A DNA stretch of 64,000 nt from Xestospongia muta (taxonomy: Eukaryota > Porifera > Demospongiae > Haplosclerida > Petrosiidae): NCBI GenBank assembly GCA_963693285.1, contig OY848917.1:8804192-8868191 (forward strand), given 5' to 3'. The position numbers and the translations under genes are program-made. Below are positions 47,701 to 57,687 of the stretch, in pieces. The first letter of the stretch is position 1. Every line of letters begins with the position of its first letter. The notes under the pieces were generated by a model. The model saw nothing but the letters and a program-made list of their open reading frames with translations, was not told the DNA's origin and did not search any database.

Positions 47701-49049
47701 CTAACTGACCTATTGGAGACTAGACAGTGGTTGCGTTTTGAGAGTGAGACTAAAAACATGTCTGAGACTGATTACTAGAGGCTAGATTATTATAACAATG
47801 AAAAATATAAAAGGTAACAGACTAACTGACCTATTGGAGACTAGACAGTGGTTGCGTTTTGAGAGTGAGACTAAGAACATGTCAGAGACTGAGTACTAGA
47901 GGCTAGATTATTATAACAATGAAAAATATAAAAGATAACAGACTAGCTGACCTATTGTAGACTAGACAGTGGTTGCGTTTTGAGAGTGAGACTAAGAACA
48001 TGTCAGAGACTGAGTACTAGAGGCTAGATTATTATAACAATGAAAAATATAAAAGATAACAGACTAGCTGACCTATTGGAGACTAGACAGTGGTTGCGTT
48101 TTGGACTGAGACTAAGAACATGTCTGAGACAGATTACTAGAGGCTAGATTATTATAACAATGAAAAATATAAAAGATAACAGACTAGCTGACCTATTGGA
48201 GACTAGACAGTTGTTGCGTTTTGGACTGAGACTAAGAACATGTCTGAGACTGATTACTAGAGGCTAGATTATTATAACAATGAAAAATATAAAAGGTAAC
48301 AGACTAACTGACCTATTGGAGACTAGACAGTGGTTGTGTTTTGAGAGTGAGACTGAGAACATGTCTGAGACTGAGTACTAGAGGCTAGATTATTATAACA
48401 ATGAATAATATAAAAGGTAACAGACTAACTGACCTATTGGAGACTAGACAGTGGTTGCGTTTTGAGAATGAGACTAAGAACATGTCTGAGACTGATTACT
48501 AGAGGCTAGATTATTATAACAATGAATAATATAAAAGGTAACAGACTAGCTGACCTATTGGAGGCTAGACAGTGGTTGCGTTTTGGACTGAGACTAAGAA
48601 CATGTCTGAGACTGATTACTAGAGGCTAGATTATTATAACAATGAAAAATATAAAAGGTAACAGACTAACTGACCTATTGGAGACTAGACAGTGGTTGTC
48701 TTTTGAGAGTGAGACTAAGAACATGTCTAATACTTAGTACTAGAGGCTAGATTATTATAACAATGAAAAATATAAAAGGTAACAGACTAACTGACCTATT
48801 GGAGACTAGACAGTGGTTGTGTTTTGAGAGTGAGACTAAGAACATGTCTGAGACTGAGTACTAGAGGCTAGATTATTATAACAATGAAAAATATAAAAGG
48901 TAACAGACTAGCTGACCTATTGGAGACTAGACAGTGGTTGTGTTTTGAGAGTGAGACTAAGAACATGTCTGAGACTGAGTACTAGAGGCTAGATTATTAT
49001 AACAATGAATAATATAAAAGATAACAGACTAACTCACCTATTGCAGACT
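29776..49049. repeat. 121-bp satellite array, about 159 units
   Basis: A head-to-tail array running nearly 19.3 kb. The common unit is 121 bp; a 120-bp form has ttttggact in place of ttttgagagt. Units are highly alike but differ at a small set of two-state or three-state sites: aaaaggtaac/aaaagataac, actaactg/actagctg, ggttgtg/ggttgcg/ggttgtc, gactaag/gactgag, tctgag/tctaat/tcagag, gagtac/gattac, gaaaaat/gaataat. Each unit carries TATAAAAG. Stops are frequent, and the longest open frame (72 codons at 37,036-37,254) is a by-product. Two shortened units near 31,430-31,490 and 31,727-31,790 share the same internal deletion. Confidence 0.95.
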
Positions 49050-49663
49050 TGGAGATATCTGCAGCACCTGATGTGGTATAGATACTAATTCAATTAATTA
49101 ATACTATACCTTTACTATACTGTTCTCTAGTTCTTCATGTATTAATGACAACCTAATTGTAGTATAATATAACAGTACTTTAACTGATACTGGTTGAAAA
49201 GGTGCTAGAGTTAAGAGGAATTATGTAAATACCTACCTTCAGTGGGACTGTTTAATGTAGATTGAGAACTGCTAATAGTGGCTGAACAAGTACTGGACTT
49301 CTTAAACCAAGTACTTTCTAAAATAATATTGAGGAATCAAAATTTAACAGCGTGTCATTCTCAATTTTGTTTAATTGCAGCTTGATCTAGTCAAAGGAAG
49401 AATGTGTAAGTTACAGTAGCCATGTACATACTTACTACTTTTTCCTTTTTTTTTTCTTCCAAATCTTTCTTCTTCCAAAATCTTTGAAAAAAATGGATGA
49501 TTTTTTAAGAACTGCAGAGTGTGAAGGTTGTTCAGAAGGAAGACAGACAAAAGGATGCACACTAGTTTAAGTACTTGTAGTGGAGGAACAACTTTGAAAA
49601 TGAGGATCAAATGTTGGCACAAAAAATGGAAAATATGGAAGAGTGTCTCGTAGATAATATGGA
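49050..49663. other. No gene seen
   Basis: Unique-looking AT-rich DNA between the 121-bp satellite and the 27-bp minisatellite. A 368-codon minus-strand open frame enters from the minisatellite and ends at 49,371; its non-repeat tail has no recognised motif. Confidence 0.5.
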
Positions 49664-50392
49664 TATTGAGTATCTGGTGTGTAATATGGGTATTGAGTAT
49701 CTGGTGTGTAATATGGGTATTGAGTATCTGGTGTGTAATATGGGTATTGAGTATCTGGTGGGTAATATGGGTATTGAGTATCTGGTGTGTAATATGGGTA
49801 TTGAGTATCTGGTGGGTAATATGGATATTGAGTATCTGGTGTGTAATATGGGTATTGAGTATCTGGTGGGTAATATGGGTATTGAGTATCTGGTGTGTAA
49901 TATGGGTATTGAGTATCTGGTGTGTAATATGGGTATTGAGTATCTGGTGTGTAATATGGGTATTGAGTATCTGGTGTGTAATATGGGTATTGAGTATCTG
50001 GTGGGTAATATGGGTATTGAGTATCTGGTGTGTAATATGGGTATTGAGTATCTGGTGGGTAATATGGGTATTGAGTATCTGGTGTGTAATATGGGTATTG
50101 AGTATCTGGTGGGTAATATGGGTATTGAGTATCTGGTGTGTAATATGGGTATTGAGTATCTGGTGGGTAATATGGATATTGAGTATCTGGTGTGTAATAT
50201 GGGTATTGAGTATCTGGTGGGTAATATTAGTATTGAGTATCTGGTGGGTAATATGGGTATTGAGTATCTGGTGGGTAATATGGATATTGAGTATCTGGTG
50301 GGTAATATTAGTATTGAGTATCTGGTGGGTAATATGGGTATTGAGTATCTGGTGTGTAATATGGGTATTGAGTATCTGGTATGTAATATTTG
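49664..50392. repeat. 27-bp minisatellite, 27 units with no length change
   Basis: The unit tattgagtatctggtgtgta plus atatggg repeats 27 times in 729 bases; first and last unit starts are exactly 26 x 27 bases apart. Units differ mainly at one site (ggtgTgta or ggtgGgta), with occasional ggat or ttag endings. Because 27 is a multiple of three, two plus-strand and two minus-strand frames stay open through the array, giving nine-residue peptide repeats such as MGIEYLVCN and ITHQILNTH. There is no independent sign that any is translated. Confidence 0.93.
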
Positions 50393-50544
50393 TATCAAGC
50401 AAACATATTAGTGGTGGCATCATTAGTAAATATGTCAATGTGGGACAATTGGAGACTAAAATCAAGCTCTTGATCACTAAATAATCTTGAAAAGGTGAAC
50501 CTTGTGACTACCTTCCCAGGATTATCAACAAAAAACTTTCAGCA

Positions 50545-51480
50545 TACCTGCCTCCATGAAGACTTCAATGGTCCAAACGGATCTTTATCTAAAGTCTGGG
50601 TTGATGTAATGAATGTGGGGGTAGACAAAAAATGATCAGTTTCTCTTCTGCTGCCTTATTGATTACTGAAAGATTATAATGTGAAGAATGACAATCAAGT
50701 AGGAGTAGAATTGATTGTCCAGCTGGGGCATGGGGCAAAAAATGTTGGTTGAACCATAAATCAAACAGTTCATTATTGATCCTGGGGACTTCTCTATCAA
50801 CCATCACTTATATCAGACACTTTTGGTCAAATATTACAAAGGGTGGCATGTAATATCCAGCAGCGTTACACGATACAAGGACTGTAATCTGCATTTTATT
50901 TCTGGTTGTTAATGCTCTTGGATGTTTGACCTTTTACAGTTACACCCTTTGGAGATTTTGGATCTACAAGTAGTGGCATTCCAGTTTCATAGCAGTTGAA
51001 CAATTGGGTGGGCTTTGAAACAAGGTTGTTTTCCTGAATCGTTTGTTCTAAAATATCAAAAGAATTACTTAAGACTTCTGGGATGCAGGTTGAACTGTGA
51101 ATGTTAGCAAGTTGTTCAGTAATGCAGAAAGAAAGCTCTGAAAGTCATTTTCTGAATCCCTCCCAACAACCACTAGAAACTGTCACATTCCTTCCTTTCA
51201 ATCAACTGTAGCTTGTACTATTGATATCACTTCCTTCCATGTACGTGGAGATCATATTTTTGCAGTTTCCAATAAAAATTTACTAGCTCTTCTTCTTTCT
51301 TCATCTGTTAGGTACTTTTGAACACCACTTTAAACTTTTTACCAAAACATGATCTTGAATAGTAAACTAGGGGATTTGGTACTCTTCTGCTATTTGTCTT
51401 AAAAACAATCCACTCTCAACTGCTTTAAATGCCCGTTTTAAGTTCTTAGGAGTCCAAGTTTTATATTTTAGAGGTCAAGC
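50545..51480 (-). pseudogene. Pogo/Jerky-like transposase (DDE_1), dead
   Basis: Minus-strand pieces in order: about 51,470-51,350 YKTWTPKNLKRAFKAVESG then LRQIAEEYQIP, a pipsqueak-type helix-turn-helix, followed by a stop; about 51,310-51,250 YLTDEERRRASKFLLE; 51,015-50,985 PTQLFNCYETGMPLL, matching NxDETG of DDE_1 but with the catalytic Asp changed to Tyr (GAT to TAT); 50,807-50,589 ILLLLDCHSSHY, the second Asp, and CLPPHSLHQPRL then stop, where PPHTxHLLQPLD should carry the third Asp. Two of three catalytic positions are gone, and there are several frame changes. Confidence 0.78.
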
Positions 51481-51651
51481 AGAACAAGATTGTAGAATGT
51501 CGTGTGACCTTGGATGAACAAAGTACATGCCCACTAAGAGGAAGTTATTCACTTGGGATTTCAAGGGAAACAAAGACTACAGATAAGTATGTCAATGATA
51601 GATAAATAACATACACAACCTATCTATCAGAGATATGATAGTAGATGTCTT

Positions 51652-51825
51652 GAGAGATTGAGAACGTGTTTGAAAAAGAGTTCTCAAGTTAATGTGAGAC
51701 ACTAGGTATATAACAACATCAATTGATAATACAAAAGGAAACTGACCTATTGGAGACTTAACAAGTGATTGTTATTTCCTTTTTAGATAGAGAACATATT
51801 TGAGTTACTATAGTGATAATATCAG
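51652..51825. repeat. Outlying decayed monomer(s) of the 121-bp satellite
   Basis: cttgagagattgagaacgtg, then acaaaaggaaactgaccta and ttggagact, then gagaacatatttgag match successive parts of the 121-bp unit in order, at low identity. It covers about one and a half units, 2.6 kb beyond the end of the main array. Confidence 0.65.
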
Positions 51826-52990
51826 TTGATGCAGGATAAGTGACAGTATAGAATTTACCTCTATATATACTTGGTTGTCCAGACCAAACATTTGAATACT
51901 GATCTAAACATAAATGATTGTAATGATCTAAGTGTAGTAGCAGAAGACAAATGTTTTCATGTACAGTTGAATAGTTATTTAACAAGCAGCTGTTACAACA
52001 CTATAGTGTGTTGAGGACTGGGTCCACACACTTTGTCCTTAAAATAGTAATGCACTATTGTAGATCTCATTGGGTTTGCAAGGGGTTTAAAAATAGAATG
52101 ACACCACATGCTAGTCCCTATACTTGTATAACTCAGTCATAGATTTAGATATAGAACTTTCATAATCAAAACACACTGTTCACTGCAAAATTTTTGAAGA
52201 ATATTCTTGTGAATTTTGTAAACTTATAAATTGTACAGTATTATGATGAGAGTCATAAGAAATTCATTAAAATTTCCATTTGCAAATGCAAATACTATAT
52301 CAAGTATATCAACAATCTGTATGTTGATTAGCCTCAACTCTATCAGATGGCTATACCAGTTTTACTCTGGAACACTGTCATAGTTAATTACTTTATTACA
52401 TAATGTGTTTATTTTGAATTATGGTAAGGTAATGGAATATAGTAGCATCTTGAATATGTGTACAAGAAAGATAGGAAAATCTCCAAGGTGTCTTATGTTT
52501 TATGTTGTGGAGACAATGATAAAAAATGTTAATTTTAATTGTCACTCAAGCTCAGGTGCTAATTGGACAAGCCAAGGTGACAATTACACGAGTACAGTTA
52601 TACTTGAATCCATTCCTAAAGTCACTATAGTACTATAGTATTATAGGTCATATGTCATCCCACAAATAAATCTATTGAGTATCTAATGTTATCGTACCTT
52701 TCAGAATACCTGTGATAATGACGCTTAGTGGCCTCATGGATATTATAGACTGTAAACGGGATTGGAAACTGATGACGTATGCGGACAGCTGCAATGATGC
52801 GCATTAATTAGAATAACACTCCAGTCGTACACGCCTGGATTGACTAGAAAGAGAAACTTTTAGACTAGTATCTTGGAGTCTCTGGGCCGATTCCGGCTGA
52901 ATTATTAAAATACACAGGTAATATAAAGGTAATATAAAATAGTACATACAATATAAAGTAAAAGTCAGTTGAATACGAATCTGCATACAC
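51826..52990. other. No gene seen
   Basis: Several short open stretches (51,758-51,985 minus, 52,405-52,638 plus, 52,804-52,986 minus) have no motif or splice context that supports them. Composition is like the rest of the intergenic DNA, with a slightly more GC-rich patch near 52,730-52,880. Confidence 0.45.
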
Positions 52991-53008
52991 TGCTAATTTG
53001 GGATAGTT

Positions 53009-53978
53009 TTACCCTTTGATTTTTTGTAAATTTTTGGACGATACTTTATTGTAGGCTTCTACGATAGAGGCGGCAAATGAAAATCCTCGAACTGTAACGA
53101 ATTCCGTTATGATGGTTATGTACAGTTCATCAATAATGACTAAGATATCACCTTGATCTTCAGTTAGTGTATGCCATTGATGCAGGACTTTATTATTGTC
53201 TGAAATTTTTTTAATGATGAAAGGTTTTGAATTTGCTTCCATCACTGATGCTCTGAGGTTGAAGTATTTACACAGCTCAAGCTCCATGTGGTAAAATAGA
53301 TCGTATGTTTTGTCACTTACATGATAAATATCACCTCTGCAGCTGCCAAAGAAATTTGTCCAGGTTTGTGTGTCTTTGTCTAGGTCCATCTCAAATCCAC
53401 TGGTGTCAGACATGAAAAGAAGAAGTATTTGCTTGTGTTCATGTTTCGATTTCATCAGTTGTGATATGATTGGCATGTGTAACCAGTGACATACTGAAGT
53501 GCATTTTCTTCTACGTTTGTGAGGCTTTCAGTTAAAGTAGTTGAAGTTGGATGTGTTGTTGTTGAATAGGTTCAGTTAATGAGGTTAGTAAATATATTTT
53601 GAGTTACATGGTGATAAAATGTTGGACCAGGATTTGGACGAATTGATTGTTGAAGGAAAGTGGCCCAGGAATTATGAATAGTGGGTGATGTTCACAAAGC
53701 CTGATATCGTGTGCATAAGTGTTCTCTTTCTGCTTGAATGCTTTTCTTAGATGTAAAGTAACCCTAAAGATCTGCTAGAATATGTATAGAGAACTGGATG
53801 AAATGATCTGCGTATGGACGTTTTGCCCACTGGATGATAGCTTCTGCTGCTTTCAATATTCTTTTGGTTTCTGATGTTTTGTAGAAGCTTTGATCTGCAA
53901 GTAATTCTCTCACATCCATCATTACACCCTCACAGGGATCTAATAAATGACAGATTTCAGTGAGTATTTATAATGTAT
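53009..53978 (-). pseudogene. Unnamed transposon-associated protein family, C-terminal part, broken
   Basis: The clean frame 53,476-53,009 (155 residues) includes GDIYHVSDKTYDLFYHMELE, VLHQWHTLTEDQGD and FVTVRGFSFAASIVEAYNK. Upstream in a continuing frame, 53,760-53,480 reads TRYQAL-stop, then IHNSWATFLQQSIRPNPGPT, FYHHVTQNIF and VEENALQYVTGYTCQ. I recall this order (a GLWHVSD-like block, a LxxDQ block, then a VTIRGFSFA block) from uncharacterised, multi-copy proteins of cnidarians, sponges and fish that behave like transposon genes, but I cannot name the family. In-frame TGA codons after QAL and after TNLIN, plus a frameshift before the last part, suggest decay. Confidence 0.5.
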
Positions 53979-54215
53979 AATGATTTCATGTACACATACA
54001 TTGTACAGGGGGAGTGCTTGCTCCACTCATGAGCACGGAAACAGTCTCACGGGGATCTAATACATGTACATAGATGAAATTGATAATACATGTATGTGTC
54101 ACATGTACATACATACCTTGTACAAGGGGAGTGGTTGCCTGCACAGGCACAGTCTCACGGCAGTCACAGGGATCTAATACATGGATAAAATAAATTTCAG
54201 TGAGTTATGTTAAAT
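53930..54215. repeat. Degraded tandem repeat of about 115-120 bp, three copies
   Basis: The stretch cacRgggatctaatamatg recurs near 53,933, 54,047 and 54,167, and parts such as ttgtacaRggggagtg and cagtctcacgg recur between them. It separates the two minus-strand transposase-like pseudogenes. Confidence 0.6.
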
Positions 54216-54239
54216 GTGTGTACATATGCATATACCTAT

Positions 54240-55530
54240 ACCTAAAACAGATGAATTACTTTTTTCAATAGATTTTTTCTGCTTTTTGTACATCTTTTAG
54301 GCAAATAATAATGTTCATGTTCAGATGCTAATAGATCTTTATTGCCACGACAGTTAGACTTCAAGGAACTTCTGCAGAATGAGTTCACTACACGAAGTAC
54401 CTGAGTGTTTTGTTAGAAATCTTTGTCAGTTGTGTTATCGTGTGTTCTACCAACCTGCCTTTGGCAGCAAAAAATTAATGGGTCTTGGCAAATCTGTCTA
54501 CTGAAGAAAACTGTCACTCCAGAAATTGTAAGGAGGTACCTCACCAACTCAATGAATGATTTGGCTATTATAATGTACATGTAGTAAATCAACAATGATT
54601 ACTTATAGATAATGTGTGCACAGTACTTGTCAATCCACTATGATTTTCAGAACTTAAAAGCATTGTTTTTTTGAGTGTCAATAAATCCATTACTGTTATT
54701 GACACTCATTTCCTACATGTCAAAATAGGGAAGGAGAGTTTCCTCAAGCCACTAATAAATCATGAATAATAATGAGTATTATAGTATTGTGCATGTTGGC
54801 ATTCATCACCTTCAGACTAAAGTCTGTGCCTGAATGATATGGATTTTGAAAAACTTTCTTGCTATGTTTGCCATTGGTGAAGTTGCAAACATTCAGACAA
54901 TTGAAGAACTTATCGAAAATGTTGGCAAAAAGTGCGGTTTCTTCAGCTTCTTTCCCTCCATATTGTGTGAGAGCTTTGAGACTGAATCACTTAGTACCTG
55001 TAATTTTAATACATGATAGCAATGCATGTCATAATTATGTTAAAAGATGTTATGTAATCTAACCTGAGCAGCAAGGTCCACACACATTTTGGACAAACTA
55101 GTCAAATGAATATGCTCATACTTCAAGCAAGGAAACAAAACTAAGGCACTTTCCATTCTGGATTTACAACATATAGTCTGTGACATTGTGGCTTGGGAAT
55201 TAGACATGTGGAAACTCGAGGTGGGAAAAGAATCCCCTCACCATAAATGTCATCATCGAGTTCACTAGCAGCTCTGGGGGAAGAGTGGAGTTTGTCAGTG
55301 TCTTCTCCAATAAATCCAATTATGATTTGATATTTCCCATGCAGGTAAATCCTATGAGATCACCTGAAATATTAATGTACATAATGAAGATTACATGCAT
55401 GTATACAACTGTATACTAAGTATCAATTGTCACCTGTGTGTTTATCAAACACCAAATCTTTTATGTGCATCTCATCAATCAATAATACATTACATTTTTT
55501 CCCTTTCTTCACATTCTTCACTGCAAAACT
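54240..55530 (-). pseudogene. P-element/THAP9-like transposase, broken
   Basis: Minus-strand pieces in family order. 55,527-55,432: NVLLIDEMHIKDLVFDKHTG, the catalytic DEM region. After a short intron (donor gtgaca, acceptor atttcag ending at 55,364), DLIGFTCMGNIKS-stop, then MMTFMVRGFFSHLEFPHV-stop. About 55,015-54,790, after another acceptor: SDSVSKALTQYGG, FDKFFNCLNVCNFTNGKHSK and QNPYHSGTDFSLK, the family's G-domain-like insertion. 54,520-54,413: RQICQDPLIFCCQRQVGRTH, the C-terminal catalytic block, where PLENFFG is usual. 54,412-54,240: TQVLRVVNSFCRSS and NCRGNKDLLA after a TAA. P-element transposases use GTP as cofactor for cut-and-paste. No THAP zinc finger was found upstream. Several stops show it is dead. 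Confidence 0.8.
54672..54708. repeat. Perfect 12-bp hairpin
   Basis: tgagtgtcaata and its exact inverse tattgacactca with a 13-base loop, inside an apparent intron or gap of the P-element-like pseudogene. It may be an internal inverted repeat of that element. Confidence 0.55.
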
Positions 55531-55552
55531 TGAGTACATAGCTAATGTTATT

Positions 55553-56449
55553 TCTGTAGAATTGTTTAGTGGAGATGAAGTTGTTCTGTTAGACAATGAA
55601 AACTACCAGATTCCTAACAACTCAAGGTATTTATTTCTAAATCTATGTATGAAATGGTAGCTATATTTTATGCATGAAGAAATGACAACTTTTAATTGTA
55701 TGTATAGGAGGATGTGTTGCTAACCACATAAATAAATTCCAGTAAAAACTATTTTCATTGCACTTTAGGTGTTGATTACTATTGCTTGTTACTGAATATA
55801 TCTACCTTTTCCTAAATAGGACTGGAGAACATCCTGTAGGGTTAAGGTAGTCAAAGAATTGGAGTATCATATGTTTAGAGATGACTACTTTGATTTCACT
55901 GACTCCAAGCCACAGAATGTGGCCAAAGAATGTGATAATAATGAGAATGGTCCTGCAGCTAAAAAAACTCAATATGGTGATTTCAATGCTACTTATGATG
56001 AATTTGATTCTTGCTTTGAAGTTTTGGAGTTCAAAGTGAATGCAATGGAAAGAGAGATGGAGAGTCTCAGAAAGTGGGAAGCTGAGAAATCTTAAATGAT
56101 AATGACTATGAAAACATTAGAGAAAGAACTTAAAAGTAAATTAGATAAAGAATTAAAAACTCTTCAGAAATTTGCTGATTATCTGAAAGAAAACTTTCAA
56201 TGCTTTATTTGCAAATGTATTCTACCAATTGAAAGTGCTATATTACCATGTTATAATAACATTTGATGCTATAAGTATTGCATTGATCAGTGGCTCACTG
56301 ACTACATGACTTGTCCACACTGCTGTGCCACCATGGATATCCAGTCATGCATGATGTTGCCACCTGCTTGTCAGTTTGAATCAATGATCAGTCACATAAA
56401 TGAATATTCAAATGAAACTCAATCATTGAATTGCATTGAATGAACAGTT
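55553..56449 (+). pseudogene. RING-finger protein gene with two in-frame stops
   Basis: 55,859-56,095 encodes 78 residues ending in a helical, coiled-coil-like stretch (EFKVNAMEREMESLRKWE). The same frame, after TAA at 56,093-56,095, continues LEKELKSKLDKELKTLQKFA then FQCFICKCILPIESAILPCY, a TGA, then CYKYCIDQWLTDYMTCPHC. The Cys pairs CFIC and CPHC and the spacing fit a RING/U-box-like finger of an E3 ubiquitin ligase, with the TGA at the first residue of the middle Cys cluster. 55,553-55,627 (ELFSGDEVVLLDNENYQIPN, with acceptor ttctgtag and donor gtattt) may be an upstream exon. With two stops it is probably dead, unless translation restarts at the ATG at 56,096. Confidence 0.6.
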
Positions 56450-56508
56450 AAGTGACTTTCAGCTTCCTAAAGGACATAATGGTATTTAAGTACTATGTTA
56501 CATTATAT

Positions 56509-57463
56509 TTACAACAGTTGAGTTAATCTATTTGTTAAATGTTTGAATGTAATGATTGCATTGTTAAGTTGGAAACCACTTCCTGAAACGGTGTCAGTGA
56601 AAATGGTGTCATATGAATAGCCTTGTGAATAAAAAAGTTGGTCCCATTTAGCTGAAAGGTCAGGCCTGTCTTGCAATGGATCAACACCATATGAAGTGAA
56701 GTATGTCATCTTACCTTGATCTCTTTTATATTTAGCAACAGCAGAAGTTTCAGGGATTGCCACTGCTGGAATTACAGTGATGTATGATAAATCTTGGGCA
56801 AGAACATTTGGAATTCCTTTGCCTGTATGTGCATGTTGAATAGTCAAGTTGTAAAATAGGTCAAAACATTAATAGTACCTGAAATGGAGTGGTAATTCCA
56901 TGCAGCTACAAATCTTTCCATTCTAATTGCTGACGTGTTGATAGTGATGAAAGACAGACAAAAAAGAGTTACAGGATCTGAAATATCAATCACTTCATCT
57001 TCCATTTTCACTAATATCTGTTTAATTGGATAGTTCACTCTGGAATTCACTTGTGGCCATAATCTCTCAATTGTTAAGTTCTGTAAGAGTATTGTCATCC
57101 ATAACTAATACTTCTGGAACAATTACTTATTTACCTGTGTTGAAGGAGTTTGATAGTATCCAGTAACATGTCTTGGTCCAAAATGATGCCTGAGCTTACT
57201 ATGAATAAAAAGTGTTAAGTTAAACTTTTTCCCATGATCAACTCTAATTTGATCCCATAATCCATGCCTAGTCACAGCCTCTCTGTTAACAAATAAAATT
57301 AATGTACTTGTCATGGTCACTAAATTACCTATGAACCTTTTCATATATATAACTAGATATTGTTCTTTATAGGCATTGTAACATGAGACACAATCATTCC
57401 TGAAAAATCATCAACTGATATTACATGTGTAACGCTATAATGATGCTCCAATGCTATGTTCAC
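56509..57463 (-). CDS. Integrase-like (DDE/rve fold) transposon gene, right copy
   Basis: Exons on the minus strand: a 5' piece 57,463-57,353 (VTHVISVDDFSGMIVSHVTM), then 57,282-57,135, 57,080-56,879 and 56,822-56,509, with consensus GT/AG introns of 54 and 56 bases between the last three and matching phases. They read TRHGLWDQIRVDHGKKF, then NLTIERLWPQVNSRVNYPIK, AAWNYHSIS|GKGIPNVL and SYGVDPLQDRPDL. D (DDFS), D (RVDHG) and E (TIER) fit a DDE triad, and the order matches a group of integrase-core proteins common in cnidarians, sponges and fish. The last three exons are open from end to end, but the 5' piece runs into TAG at 57,353-57,355, so the gene is either broken there or an exon boundary is missed. 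It lies head to head with the SAMD3-like pseudogene. Confidence 0.75.
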
Positions 57464-57642
57464 CTATCTTCATTCCTTGTGACTCCAGTTCCCTTTTCAT
57501 CATTTTACGTCCATATACCTCACCAACCTATAATTAATTTTGAGATATTCCAAAAAAAATAATGGTTTTACCTCCTCAACTGCACCACTGACTTCAGATT
57601 CGGCACAATTTCTATTATAATTTCTAAATAATGCCTAACATA

Positions 57643-57654
57643 CGCGCATGCGCA
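57643..57654. promoter_or_regulatory. NRF1-like palindrome, right copy
   Basis: CGCGCATGCGCA is unchanged from the left copy (389-400), between the integrase-like gene and the SAMD3-like pseudogene. Function is inferred from the match to the NRF1 consensus. Confidence 0.45.
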
Positions 57655-57687
57655 ATAAATTTTTTTGCCGAACTGGTCTTTCTAAGG

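Noticed and set aside
49371..50477. Long open frames (up to 368 codons) through the 27-bp minisatellite on both strands
   Set aside because: They result from a repeat length divisible by three without stop codons; four mutually overlapping frames cannot all be genes, and the non-repeat ends have no recognisable motif.
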